NCBI GenBank assembly: GCA_033032865.1
Contig: JAWHQI010000064.1
Coordinates: forward strand, 7,130,001-7,194,000
Origin: Dactylorhiza incarnata
Taxonomy: Eukaryota > Streptophyta > Magnoliopsida > Asparagales > Orchidaceae
Direction of reading: 5' to 3'
DNA length: 64,000 nt
Shown: piece after piece, positions 21,876-33,131 of the stretch
Position numbering within the stretch: position 1 is the first letter of the stretch
Layout of the letters: every line of letters begins with the position of its first letter
The notes under the pieces: model-generated
Told to the model about the DNA's origin: nothing
Database searches by the model: none
What the model saw: only the letters and a program-made list of their open reading frames with translations
Translations under genes and position numbers: made by a program

Positions 21876-24073
21876 TGATGATTAAAATTTTATTTGAGAG
21901 CGCCGCAAAATCTTTCCTGGGTGCGGGTAGAATTCGGCGGGCGCGTTTGAGGCATCTCGCGAGTACCCCTACTTCGAGGAACAAACCATTATCCTACCTA
22001 TAGAGATGATAGAAGTAATAGTCTTTCCTTCTTTCGAAATATCGACGACCACGCCACGGCGGCGGCGCCGAGTTCAATTAAATTTTTAATATAGAAAATG
22101 AGAGATTTTGCCAAGTTTTCGTATCGTTATTATCCTAACTAATTATTCGAAAAGGTAAGTATACCTTATCGCGTATAGTATATGATAATTTTTTAGAAAA
22201 TTATCAAGGTCGTATTTAGATCCGGGTCTGTCGAGTACTTCTACTTTGAGAAAACGAGTTATTGTTTTATCGATCAATTGCGTGATTTAAAAGAAATTGA
22301 AATTACAGAATTTAAAGGACAGAAATTGAAAGACGGAAATTGAAATACAGAAATGTAATCTCTACCCAAATAGGTAGAGGGGAAGTAAATGCGTGAGCGA
22401 GTTCTACCCAAACGGGTAGGCGGAAAATAAATGCAGGACCATAAAAAAGCTACGCTACGAAAGGAAATTCCATAAGCTATTAATAGAACTAGAAAAAAAG
22501 AATGAAAACATAAAACAACAAAAAGAAAAATAACGGAAACGAAAAACAACGAAGGCGGTTATTGCGGGGACGAAAAATAACGAGAACGAAAATTGCTTCG
22601 AAACGAAAACATAATGTTCGGCTCTAATCTCTACCGCGTCAAGGAAGAAAAAGAATGAAAATTATGACGGTGAATAAATTCGAATCAAAGCGAAAAACAA
22701 TATTATTACGGCAATAAATAAATTTAGCGAAAAACAGAAAATTGCGGGAATTGAAATTAAAGTAGAAAGCAGAAAATGCAGGAATTGAAATTACTGAAAT
22801 TAAACTAAGTTATGAATTAAAATTACAGGACAGAAATAAATTGCAGAATTGAAATTGCACGAAATAAAAATTAAACTTATTTTATTGCCATAATAAAGGA
22901 GTTTACAAGAAAAGAGACAAGAAATAAAAATGACAAGAAATAAAAAATATTACAACAATTAAAAAGAAAAATGAAAATACAAAAAGAAAATAAAAAAAAC
23001 ACAAAAACTAAGGTGGAAAACGATTGGTGGAAGATCACCCAAAAGGACAATCCAAGAGGGAGGATTGAAGAGGGGGTCAGCCTCTATTTATAGACAAAAT
23101 TGGGCTGCACTTAGCAAAAAAGGAATAGCAGCTGGCGGTTTGACTGGAGGGGTTGACAAGTTTGATTTGAGCACTGGTGGGGTGCGGATAGCAGCTGGCT
23201 GATTCTAGAAGGAGAGTGCTGGCGGGTTGGAGTGAGCTGGCGGGTTGGGTCTCAGCTGTTGCGTTCATCTCAGCGGTTTGGTTCGTCTCTGGGGTTCGGG
23301 CTGGTCTCACCGGGCTGTTCGTCAAGCACAGTGGAGAGTTCGTCGAACGCAGCGGAGAGGGATTCGTCGAACGCCGCTCGGGGAGAGTTCGTTGAACGCA
23401 GGGCGCCTTTCGTCGAACGCCTGCAGACATATATATATAGTTAGTAATATATCTTTATATATAATATATATATAGTTCGTCGAACGCCGCTCGGGGAGAG
23501 TTCGTCGAACGCAGGTCGGGGAGAGTTTATCGAACGCAGGTCGGGGAGAGTTCGTCGAACGCAGCTCGGGGAGAGTTCGTCGAACGCAGCTCGGGGAGAG
23601 TTCGTCGAACGCAGCACGGGGTGAGTTCGTCGAACGCAGGTCGGGGAGAGTTCGTCGAACGCAGCTCGGGGAGAGTTCGTCGAACGCAGCACGGGGTTCG
23701 TTGAACACAGTTCGGGGAGAGTTCGTCGAACGCAGGGCCTTTCGTCGAATGCCTGCAGACTTATATATATTATTATTATTTATTATATATATATACATAT
23801 ATATTTCATTATATTTAATATATACATTATTATTACTATATGTTTATATTTAATATATATACTACTTAAATAGTATATATTTACATAATTACTTACATAA
23901 ATATTTACATACTTATTATATAGTTTTAACATATACTTAAATAATTCATTTTACATATAAATATAAATATATAAAACAATTCATTTATTCAATATTTAAC
24001 AAGAAATATTACAAAATTTTAATAAAACTATACAAAAACTTTATAGAAAATAAGTATATTTTTCTATTTATCA
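21876..24073 (-). repeat. LTR copy 2 of the nested element
   Basis: 2,198 bp, closely similar to copy 1 throughout. TATA-like box at about 23,084-23,093; TTCGTCGAA array at about 23,338-23,755 with more units than copy 1. Confidence 0.9.
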
Positions 24074-25966
24074 AATACCCTCATACTTGAGCTTTTGCTA
24101 TTCCAGAGCAAAAGTACGAAAATACTCTTAAAACATTAAAAAAATTTCTAGTTCACTAAAAATTCAAATAAATCGAAAAGTAAGTTTAAAGTAAATTTTA
24201 GAGATTTAAAGAGGTAAATCCTAAGCTATGAAAATGATTTAAAAAGAGCAAAATATTTTAGCCAACAAGGCCTCTTAAGTTAGCTAAATGGCAAACAATA
24301 TTGCAATCGTTAGTTACAAAATTAAACTAGAATTATAAAACTTTAACTTGTTATGAAATTTCTAAGGAAAAATAAAAACTAATAAATATTGCTCTCCCAA
24401 AAATTTAATTTTTTCTAGGTTTCAATTATATTGGCTAAGGGGTGGGGGAGAAACTTGGTAAGAGAAGAGATTTTTGAATTAGGGTGATGAATTTTATCCT
24501 CTCACCCCACTTTTCATTTGAGTTTGGGTTAGGGAATGAAATCTTATTCCCATATATTTTTTTCTCTTCAAAAATATCTAATGCCTATGTTTACGGAATG
24601 AAATCTTGTTCCCATTGACATAAGATCTTTTCCTTTAATTAATTGGGTGCCTATGTTTACGGAATGAAATCTTATTCTCATTGACATGAGATCTTTTAAA
24701 CGAAATTACCAAGGAAATGGTATAATAGGTAAGGGGTTTAGAAATTTCTAGATTTGAAATAAAAAACTTAGAGAGTAAGATAAAGGAGATACAATTTTCC
24801 AAAGCTTCCAAAAGTTTGAAGTATGAATAATTTAGAGTTTAAGGTTTTTTTTTCTAACATAAAATAACAAGTAGCCGTTTAAAACTAACGAGAAGTAGTG
24901 CTAAAAGAAATTCTCTAATTAAATTGAATTCATAGAGTGCTTTTTAAAACCAAATCTCTGAAAATTTAAATCTTACGAACTATGATAAAATGAACTAAAA
25001 GCAAACCAAGGATAATGAAAATGCTTAAAAATAAATCGACTTGCCTTTAAAGTTACAAAAAGCCAAGTAGGGGTTTTATTCTATTTTTGGATTTTTTGGA
25101 TAAGTTTTTCATTATTTTTTTTTAATTTATATTATGATCTTTTTTTTTATATTTTTTTTTGTTGTAACAAAATACATATAAATAGTTAATAAGAAGAAAA
25201 AAAGAAAAAGAAAAAGAAAGAAAGGAAAATAAAAACATAAATAATTTTTTTTTGTGTTATGACAAAATTTTGTGAATTTTGTTATAACAAATTTCTAAGT
25301 AAATTTTTTTTCAATTTTTTTGGATTTTTCAAATCTTTATCTTATATATACATTAATACTTAAAAAAGAAAAAAGAAGAAAAGGAAAAAAAAAGACATCA
25401 ATTTTTTTCATAATGATATTTTTTGATTTTTTTTCAAATGTGCATAAATATATACATAATATTTTTTTTTCCATTTTTTTTGAGGTATTTCTAATATGGG
25501 AGGGACAAAAATATTTACAAAAGGAGGGGAAAACACTCCCATACTTAAAAGTCAACATTGTCCTCAATGTTGAAATTAAGTTTGAGGAACAAGTCTATAT
25601 GTACAAAAGTATGAAAAATACAAGAAAGAAAATAGTAGGGGGAAAAAGCACGTCCCTGATTTAGAGACGGGATGACCGGATTAATACCTACAAAATATTA
25701 TTAAATAAAAACTAATTTTTTAGTATAAGAAAAACAAAACAAAAAACACTTATACAAAACAAAACATAACTATACAAAACAAAATCAGAAAAACAAAAGA
25801 AAGGAAAAAAAAACTATTTTGTCATTTTTGTGAGTTTTATTAAAAAAAATTTTGGTTTTCTTTTTTCTTTTTACAAAAAGATATAACAAACTTTATTTAT
25901 ATAAACAAAAATTATAGGAAATAAAACAAAACAAGTATAAAGGAAGAAAGAAAAACACAATATTTT
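24074..25966 (-). other. Internal region 2 of the nested element, deleted at its right end
   Basis: It matches 19,722-about 21,580, then stops abruptly at about 25,966, where the sequence jumps into the middle of an LTR. The missing piece would include the primer site and the first 1.6 kb of the third LTR. Confidence 0.85.
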
Positions 25967-26481
25967 GGCCGCTCGGGGAGAGTTCGTCGAACGCATGTCG
26001 GGGAGAGTTCGTCGAACGCAGGTCGAAGAGAGTTCGTCGAACGCAGCACGGGGTGAGTTCATCGAACGCAGCTCGGGGAGAGTTCGTCGAACGCAGCTCA
26101 GGGTTCGTCGAACGCAGTTCTTGGAGAGTTCGTCGAACTCAGGGCCTTTCGTCGAACGCCTGCAGACTTATATATATTATTATTATTTATTATATATATA
26201 CATATATATTTCATTATATTTAATATATACATTATTATTACTATATGTTTATATTTAATATATATATACTACTTAAATAGTATATATTTACATAATTACT
26301 TACATAAATATTTACATACTTATTATATAGTTTTAATATATACTTAAATAATTCATTTTACATATAAATATAAATATATAAAAACAATTCATTTATTCAA
26401 TATTTAACAAGAAATATTACAAAATTTTAATAAAACTATACAAAAACTATATAGAAAATAAGTATATTTTTCTATTTATCA
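25967..26481 (-). repeat. LTR copy 3 of the nested element, partial
   Basis: It corresponds to the array-and-tail part of LTR copy 1 (about 19,165-19,721), with TTCGTCGAA units at 25,984-26,160. It carries the outer end TTTATCA next to the AGAGT duplication. Confidence 0.88.
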
Positions 26482-26486
26482 AGAGT

Positions 26487-26953
26487 AATAGCAAACGCTC
26501 CTTCCTCAACCCTAGATTATTCGTCCTTTTATACACCACTGAGCCTCAAGGGCTCGTAGCTGTCCTCCTGACAGGTATGAGAGTGATTGGAGGTCCCCAA
26601 TATGCATTTTTGCAGCTTGCGCCAAAAGCAGAACCCACCAGATCACGTTTGAACTGTCTCAGCGGTTGGGCTGAGATGGTCAGCCGTCTTAGCGGTTGCT
26701 TCTGTCCCGTCTCAGCGGATCCGCTGAGATAGACAGTTGTCTCAGTGATTTCTTCTATCTGCAGGTCAGCTTGCCCAGACGCCTTCTCAGCGGCTCCTTG
26801 TCTTGTCTCAGTTGATCATACATTACACCATGGTGTGCTCTTGTCTTGCATACTTATGAGATAAAAATAGGGATTATCAAATACAACTTGTACTTAGCAT
26901 TGAGTGTGAGGTCTCTTCAAATCAAGGGAATATTGAGGGTCATTTTCCCAACA
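26487..26953 (-). repeat. 5' LTR of Sirevirus B, part 2
   Basis: It matches 6,595-7,061, including the TATA-like box (about 26,530) and CAGCGG repeats, and ends TTTTCCCAACA at the CTCGG duplication. Confidence 0.92.
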
Positions 26954-28390
26954 CTCGGCCCTGCCAGCTTGGTGGGAGCCTGACAGCTGACCAGCATCGG
27001 GGCTCAGTACTTCTGAGACCTTCCTGCCACCGAGCGATCCTCAGTTCTGCCAGCTTGGTGGGAGCCTAGCAGCGGGCCAGCATCGGGCTAAGTACTTCTG
27101 AGACCTTCCTGCCACCGAGCGATCCTCGACCCTACCAGCTTGGTGGGAGCCTAGCAGCGGGCCAGCATCGGGGCCAAGTACTTCTGAGACCTTCCTGCCA
27201 CCGAGCGATCCTCGGCCCTGCCAGCTTGGTGAGAGCCTGACAGCGGGCCAGCATCGGGGCTAAGTACTTCTGAGACCTTCCTGCCACCGAGCAATCCTCG
27301 GCCCTGCCAGCTTGGTGGGAGCCTAGCAGCGGGCCAGCATCGGGGACAAGTACTTCTGAGACCTTCCTTCCACCGAGCGATCCTCAGCCCTGCCAGCTTG
27401 GTGGGAACTGGCTGCGGTCCAGCATCGGGGTTAAGTACTTCTGAGACCTTCCTGCAACCGAGTGATCCTCGGCCCTGCCAGCTTGGTGGGAGCCTGGCAG
27501 CGGGACAGCATCGGGGTCAAGTACTTCTGAGACCTTACTGCCACCGAGCGATCCTCGGCCCTGCCATATTGGTTGGATCCTGGCAGCGGGCCAGCATCGG
27601 GGCCAAGTACTTCTGAGACCTTCTTGCCACCGAGCGATCCTCGGCCCTGCCAGCTAGGTGGGAGCCTGGCAGCGGCCAGCATCGGGGCTAAGTACTTCTG
27701 AGACCTTCATGCCACCGAGCGATCCTCGGCCCTGCCAGCTTGGTGGGAGCCTGACAGCAGGTCAGCATGTGGGCTAATTACTTCTGAGACCTTCCTGCCA
27801 CCGAGCGATCCTCGGCCCTGCCAGCTTGGTGGGAGCCTGACAGCGGGCCAGCATCGGGGCTAAGTACTTCTAAGACCTTCCTTCCACCGAGCGATCCTCG
27901 GCCCTGCCAGCTTGGTGGGAGCCTGACAGCGGGCCAGCATCAGGGCCAAGTACTTTTGAGACCTTCCTGCCACCGAGCGATCCTCAGCCCTGCCAGCTTG
28001 GTGGGATCCTGCGAGCGGGCCAGCATCGAGGCTAAGTACTTCTAAGACCTTCCTGCCACCGAGCGATCCTCGGCCCTGCCATCTTGGTGGGAGCCTAGCA
28101 GCGGGCCAGCATCGCTGCCAAGTACTTCTGAGACCTTCTTGCCACTGAGCGATCCTCGGCCCTACCATCTTGGTGGGAGCCTAACAGCGGGCCAGCATCG
28201 GGGCCAAGTACTTCTGAGACATTCTTGCTACCGAGCGATTCTCGGCCCTGCCAGCTTGGTGGGAGCCTGGCAGCGGGCCATCATCGAGGCCAAGTACTTA
28301 TGAGACCTTCCTGCCACCGAGCGATCCTCGACCCTGCCAGCTTGGTGGGAGCCTGACAGCGGGCTAGCATCGGGGCTAAGTACTCTTAGA
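26954..28390. repeat. 86-bp tandem repeat, right part of array
   Basis: About 17 further copies of the 86-bp unit, in phase with the left part. The right edge near 28,390 is followed by about 150 bp of non-repetitive sequence before the gag of the Tat-like element. Confidence 0.9.
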
Positions 28391-28539
28391 ACTTTCATTA
28401 TATTAGTCATCATATTACATCAAAGGAATAACTAAGCACGGAAGTAAACCATCGTACTACATGGACTTAAAGAAAAAACTAAGTATGGAGACCAGAACTT
28501 GGTCTCCTACTCCCAGGCCTGGTCTTCCTCGATCCCCTC

Positions 28540-29945
28540 CGGCTATTGTTGTTGCTGCGTCGGACCCCTTGCCTCCCTCATTTCCAGAAACTCACGGCAG
28601 ACGGACGTCGCGAGACCTTCCTCCTCGTGGAAGTCACAGTAGGGTAACGCCACCTTATCCCATCCTCTTCTTACTGCTTTCCTGGCTCTCTTCGTTCTTC
28701 CCCATCCAATTGTCATGGTTTGCTGAGGTGATGGAGGGGGTGCCCTCGGTCCTTGCCTCCACCTTGGGGGGTCGGGTCTCTCCCCTTGAAAGTTACCCTC
28801 TCCCGGGTCAAACTTTCTTTCGGGATCCTCCACGCCCCTCCCGTCTGCCTTGCCTCCGGCTCACTTAGCTTGGCCAACCTTTTCGCGAACTCCAGTTTGG
28901 CCTCCTCTCCCTCAATTTCTTCCGCCGCCCTTTCCATCAATTCTTCGAAGGATAGGGGGTCTTCCGCTTTTGGCTCATCTTGAAGAACCCCTCCCGCAAC
29001 CCCATTATAAAGGCGAGCTGGAGGGTGAACCCGGGCACCTCCTGGGTGAGTAGGGCCTCGTCCTGGAACCTGTCAACGTAGCGAGCCAGCGACCCCCTTG
29101 GCTCTTGCTTGATCTTGAAGAGTGATTCAGCATCCTTCTTCCTCTTCTTCATCGTCGAGAAGCGCAGTAGGAAACCTCGACGCAGATCCTCGAAGGCATA
29201 GATAGACCCCACAGGGAGATGGTGGAACCAATCCCTTGCCTTATCCTACAGAGTGATCACGAAGAGTCGGCACTTGAAAGTGTCTGACATGGGCCTGATG
29301 GAGACCATGTCCTCAAACCAATGCAGGTGCAAGACTGGTTCATCCTTGCCGGAGTAGTAAGACATCTCCAGCCCCCTGAACCCCTCTGGAACCGGGGCCG
29401 AGAGAATCAACTCACAAAAGGGGCTTCCCCCCCCCCCCCCCCCCCCCCGCCGGCTCGCCCACACGCATCTGCTCGACCTCTTTTGGGGCGGGGAGAGTGG
29501 GGGTTGGATGCCTCCCCGCTCCCCCCCCCCCCCCCTTTGGGGCTGGGCGAATGGAGGTCGGATGCCTCCTCGCTCTCCCACTTGGGGAGGGCGAGTGGGG
29601 GCAGGCCGCCTCCCCACTCGTCCCCTTGGGGTCGGGCGAGTGGGGGTAGGTTGCCTCCCCACTGCCCCCCCCCCCCCTGGAGGTCGGGTGAGTGGGGGAC
29701 GAATGCCTCCCCACCTACCCCCGCCGGCACCTCCTTCCCGGATTGCTGGCCGAGAGTGCTCTCTCCCATCTGCTGGGGCGGGACTCCGGACCACCTCCTT
29801 CCTCGTACCCGCCTCTCGTGGCAAAAACTAGCTGCAATGTCTGCAGGACCTCCCGCTTGAAATCTTTGAAAATTTCCATCGTCACCACAGCCACCGGCGA
29901 CTCCGAGTGGCCCGGTTCGGAACCATCTTCTCCAACTCCAGCCAT
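28540..29945 (-). pseudogene. Gag of the Tat-like gypsy element
   Basis: The reading starts at an ATG at about 29,945 (MAGVGEDGSEPGHSESP). A Gly/Pro/Arg-rich repeat follows at 29,440-29,710, broken by C runs. Then comes the capsid part: HLHWFEDMVSIRPMSD, CRLFVITL, a stop at about 29,247, and in the same frame KARDWFHHLPVGSIYAFEDL and SLARYVDRFQDEALL. These are the Retrotrans_gag family hallmarks. After a frame change near 28,940 a zinc-binding-like YCDFHEEEGLATSVCREF appears at about 28,600, as in Tat/Ogre gags. There is no pol. At least one stop and two frameshifts disable it. Confidence 0.82.
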
Positions 29946-29981
29946 AGAGCTCAGCTTATGATTTTCTGTGCTGGCCACTCT

Positions 29982-30001
29982 CCACGCTCACCGCACCATA
30001 A
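29982..30001 (-). other. Candidate primer binding site of the Tat-like element
   Basis: The minus strand just after the LTR reads TTATGGTGCGGTGAGCGTGG. Its TGG start and position fit a primer site, but I cannot name the tRNA. Confidence 0.4.
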
Positions 30002-30785
30002 TGTTGAAACCAATATCTGGTCTCTTGTGGAGTTCAGGGTCCCCAAAAGAGGGGGTGACCTCACACCTACTTCTCTCAAGAGAGAGCGCTAGGCTGAAGG
30101 CTCGGGAAACTAGGAAACAACACCAAGGGCTCAGCGAGGAGGTCCCACCACACACCTAAAAGATCTTAGAGTGTTTCCCCTCCCAAGCCAATGCTGAGCT
30201 TGGGGCACCTTCGGAGGCTCTCTTCACCCACCAGAGAAACTTGGGGAGAGAGTAGCCAAAAAAGAAGTCTCTCCAAATGGTGCCCCCTTGGTCCTATTTA
30301 TAGCTTTTTGAGCTTGGTCTGCCAATAGCCACATTCTGGACCACGAGATTATGAAAATACCCCCAGGTTTGGCCTGCCAACAGCCAAATCCCGCCATTCC
30401 GAGGCGCTAAACGCAGACCGCCCCCTCTTCTTGGGGCTGGATTAGAGGGGGCAGGCCGCCTCCCTTACTCTCCCCCTACTAGGCTGGGCGAGTGGGAGGC
30501 CTCTCGCCTCCACCACTCGCCCCCCTACGGGGCTGGGCGAGTGGGAGGCCGCCCGCCTCCCCCACTCGCCCGCCTAAGAGGCTGGGCGAGTGGGAGGCCG
30601 CCCGCCTCCCCCACTCGCCCGCCTAAGAGGCTGGGCGAGTGGGAGGCCGCCCGCCTCCCCAGCTCGCCCCCCCTACTAGGTCCGCCCAGAAATTCTCCCC
30701 CCTTGCCTGGGGCAGGGCTGGAAAATATCGGGCCTAAAGACACCCTGGGCCCCGAGGACCCACTCGGCGAATACAGGGTTGTACA
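30002..30785 (-). repeat. 5' LTR of the Tat-like element
   Basis: 784 bp, TGT..ACA termini. Minus-strand TATA-like box CTATAAATAG at 30,294-30,303. Upstream in transcription sense, four 49-bp GC-rich units start at 30,482, 30,531, 30,580 and 30,629, each able to fold GGGCGAGTGGGAGGC onto GCCTCCCCCACTCGCCC. AGGAG follows at 30,786. Confidence 0.82.
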
Positions 30786-31389
30786 AGGAGCTCTCTAGAA
30801 TATTTAAAATAATGAAGAGACCACAAATTAATTTCTCAAAAATAGATAACCTTTAATAAATCACCAAACCTTTTCAATGGGTAAACACAAGATCCACTAT
30901 CATCTAAAGATTTTTCTCAGATTTTATACCAAATTTACAAGCCCCTGATATTATTAAACCAGTAATTTCTACATCATTTAAATCTTTAAAAATATCAGGA
31001 ATGCGTAATAAAATTTGATTATTTTTCAGAAGCTATTTCATCTTATAATAATCACTATATAAAAATTACAGCAGTTTTAATCGAGCAGATGCTCCCCTGG
31101 AATTTATAAAATGAAGGAAACTATATTAATTAAATCACCAAAATGCCATATAATTGTTAAAAATTCTCAAATAACTACAGAGAGTAAAATTAAGCCTTGG
31201 TAATTACCTCAAATTTTCCAGAATTTTTTTATCAGAATTAAGAGTCTCTGTTATTTCAAAAACCTCAATTATCACTGTATTTTAATTATAAAAAATACTA
31301 AATTATGACCTAAAATCTCAAAAAAAATGGAGATGCTCTTCACTAACATGCGCAAATTTTATGTTCAATATTTTTGCATTTGCGCTTCT
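30786..31389. other. AT-rich sequence without recognised features
   Basis: No credible ORF or repeat is visible. It may be the 3' internal part of the gypsy-like element whose LTR seems to start near 31,391, or host sequence. Confidence 0.4.
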
Positions 31390-31390
31390 T

Positions 31391-33072
31391 GTAAGGCCCA
31401 GAAAAATAAAATCCTATAATAAATAAAATTATAAAATATAAAGAGAAATTCAGAACTTTTCCTGTACGCCCCCCCCCCCCCGCCCCCCTCTTTGGCTGGT
31501 CGGCGGCCGGCTGTGGCTCCACCCGGCCGACTCTAAGGGGATGGGTGCTCCCTCCGGCGGTGGTCCGGTGGCCTGCCGTTGCCTGCCACCGCCGAAGCTA
31601 TATTTTTGTTTTAATACGAATGGAGAGCGGGTTGACGGTGGCGGCACTCCGGCGGCCAGAGCACACATGTGGCGCGTCCAAAAGGTAGAGAGGAAGGAGA
31701 GGAGGAGGTCCCACCTTTTTTCGAGGTCTCCTGGGGCTCTTGGCGAAATCCGCCATTAGCGGTGGTGGAGGGTGGTGGAGCTCGGGCGGGAGGATTCCAG
31801 CGAGGTGGGGCTCCGACAGGAGGTGGCTTGGGCTCGTTTGAGCTATGCTATGGTGTGTGATATGCTGGAGGGAGTGGGGGCCTTTATGTAGGAGAGAAAG
31901 GCCCCTCCCTCTCCCATCCCCACGGTGTGGGATAAATCTCCCTTGAGGGAGAAGACTTGGCTCATCCCAGCCAAGCTAGGGGTAGGTGTCCTCCATCTAG
32001 ATGAGCAAGGACAGCCAAGTGTCCAAATCAGGGGAGGCATGGCTTGGTGGGCTTGGGCTTGGGGAAGGAGAGAAGGTGGTCTCTTGCTTTTGGCCCATGA
32101 CCCATTCCTTTGGATGCCTATTCAGAGCTCATATAGGGTTGGGGTTGGCCTAAGTGGAGCCTTGGTGAGTGTCTTAAGTGGATGTGTGGTGGGGTCTTTT
32201 AATTTAATCCCAAAAAGGTGATTTTGAAGGATTTTGACCAAAGTCAACCCTAGTGTGGGTTCCCCTATGTGGGTCAAGGTCAAGGTAGGTCCAAGTCGTT
32301 GAGAGATAAGTCAATGTTGAGGTATTTTAGTAATAACAGTGTGTGTACGCTTTTGGGCGCACCGTAAAGCTTGATTTGACCAAATTGACTAACGACGTTG
32401 AAATCAAGCGCAACGAATTTCGTTGCTCTCTTATTGGTCATACGAGTCCAATGCAACCGATTGGGGTCAATTCCGAGTTCATATGCTCAATTTATTAAAA
32501 CGGCTTTATCGTGACGCGCCACGACACTCAAAATGGTCACTTTCTCCAAATGACCTTGAATCGGGACGAAACAAGTTCTGTTGCACTCGTTTCAACTATA
32601 CGAGTCTAATGCAACTGACGGAAGTCAATTCGGAGCACGTATGCTCCATATACTAAAATGGCGTCGTCGTGATGCGCTACGATATTCAAAATGGTCATTT
32701 TCTTTATACGACCTGGGATCGAAACAAAACGAGTTCCGTTGTTCTCATATCAACTATATGAGTGTAATGCAACTGACGGAAGTCGATTCAGAGCACGTAT
32801 GATCCATATACTAAAATGGCATCATCATGACGCGCTACGATACTCAAAATGGACGTTTTTTCTAAACAACATCGGATCGAGACGAAATGAGTTGTGTTGC
32901 ACTCGTATCAGCTATACGAGTTTATTACAATTGACAGAACTCAATTTGGAGCATGTATGCTCAAAATACAACATGGGTCACCTTCTAGCTTTATTGTACT
33001 ATACCTGTGGTCGGGTCACTTTTATTGGGTAATCTAAGATTCTAGTGGCCCAATAAAAGTCGGGATGTTATA
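31391..33072 (+). repeat. Gypsy-like LTR, copy 1 of a family with a 158-bp tandem repeat
   Basis: It starts TGTAAGGCCCAG and ends GGGATGTTATA, like chromovirus-type LTRs (usual form TGTAAC..GGGATGTTACA) with decay at the end. 31,460-31,850 is GC-rich. GTTTGACCAAAGTCAACCCTA-like sequence near 32,235 recurs at 35,900, and the 158-bp repeat recurs at 36,100 and 38,050. No primer site follows, so it could be a 3' or solo LTR. Boundaries are tentative. Confidence 0.5.
32441..32960. repeat. 158-bp tandem repeat, four copies
   Basis: The marker TACGAGTCTAATGCAACTGA (with variants) is at 32,441, 32,600, 32,758 and 32,915. Each unit also holds TCAAAATGGTCACTTTCT-like and GCACTCGTATCA-like pieces. The same unit recurs twice at about 36,118-36,375 and four times at about 38,067-38,600. 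Confidence 0.85.
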
Positions 33073-33131
33073 GATTGTGTATGTACCCGACATATATTGC
33101 ATATAGAAATTAGGTAGACGTGCGAATTTAT

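Larger units (their letters stand above)
17547..26481 (-). mobile_element. Non-coding three-LTR element nested in Sirevirus B
   Basis: It begins TGATGATTAAAATTTT and ends TTTTCTATTTATCA. The target duplication AGAGT is at 17,542-17,546 and 26,482-26,486. Layout in plus coordinates: LTR 17,547-19,721, internal 19,722-21,875, LTR 21,876-24,073, internal 24,074-about 25,966, partial LTR about 25,967-26,481. No gag or pol is present. The primer site reads minus strand and is Asp-tRNA-like, as in Athila-type elements, so it may be a non-autonomous Athila relative. One target duplication around three LTRs suggests unequal recombination between LTRs, or insertion of a tandem product. Confidence 0.9.
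5871..26953 (-). mobile_element. Sirevirus B (Ty1/copia), full-length, with nested insertion
   Basis: LTR 5,871-7,061 and its partner 16,823-17,546 plus 26,487-26,953 are both 1,191 bp once the nested element is removed. The 5-bp target duplication CTCGG is present at 5,866-5,870 and 26,954-26,958, inside the 86-bp repeat. Order on the minus strand: 5' LTR, primer site, gag with two zinc knuckles, protease, integrase, reverse transcriptase, RNase H, an internal promoter-like array, extra ORFs, polypurine tract, 3' LTR. Without the nested element it is about 12.1 kb. Stops in gag, pol and the extra ORF show it is dead. Confidence 0.93.
4082..30785 (-). mobile_element. Gag-only Tat-like Ty3/gypsy element, split by Sirevirus B
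   Basis: The right LTR is 30,002-30,785 (TGTTGAAACC..GGGTTGTACA). The matching end of the left LTR is 4,082-4,198, ending GGGTTATACA, with the shared block 'CACCCTGGGCCCC..GACCCACTCGGCGAATACAGGG' in both (given here in two parts). Between them, with Sirevirus B removed, remain about 5.6 kb. Reading on the minus strand this holds a primer-site candidate, a broken gag, the 86-bp array, a 78-bp array and the 3' LTR. There is no protease, reverse transcriptase or integrase, so the element depended on a partner. Confidence 0.75.

Noticed and set aside
32423..33032. Overlapping ORFs with repeated YESNATD words
   Set aside because: These are translations of the 158-bp tandem repeat.
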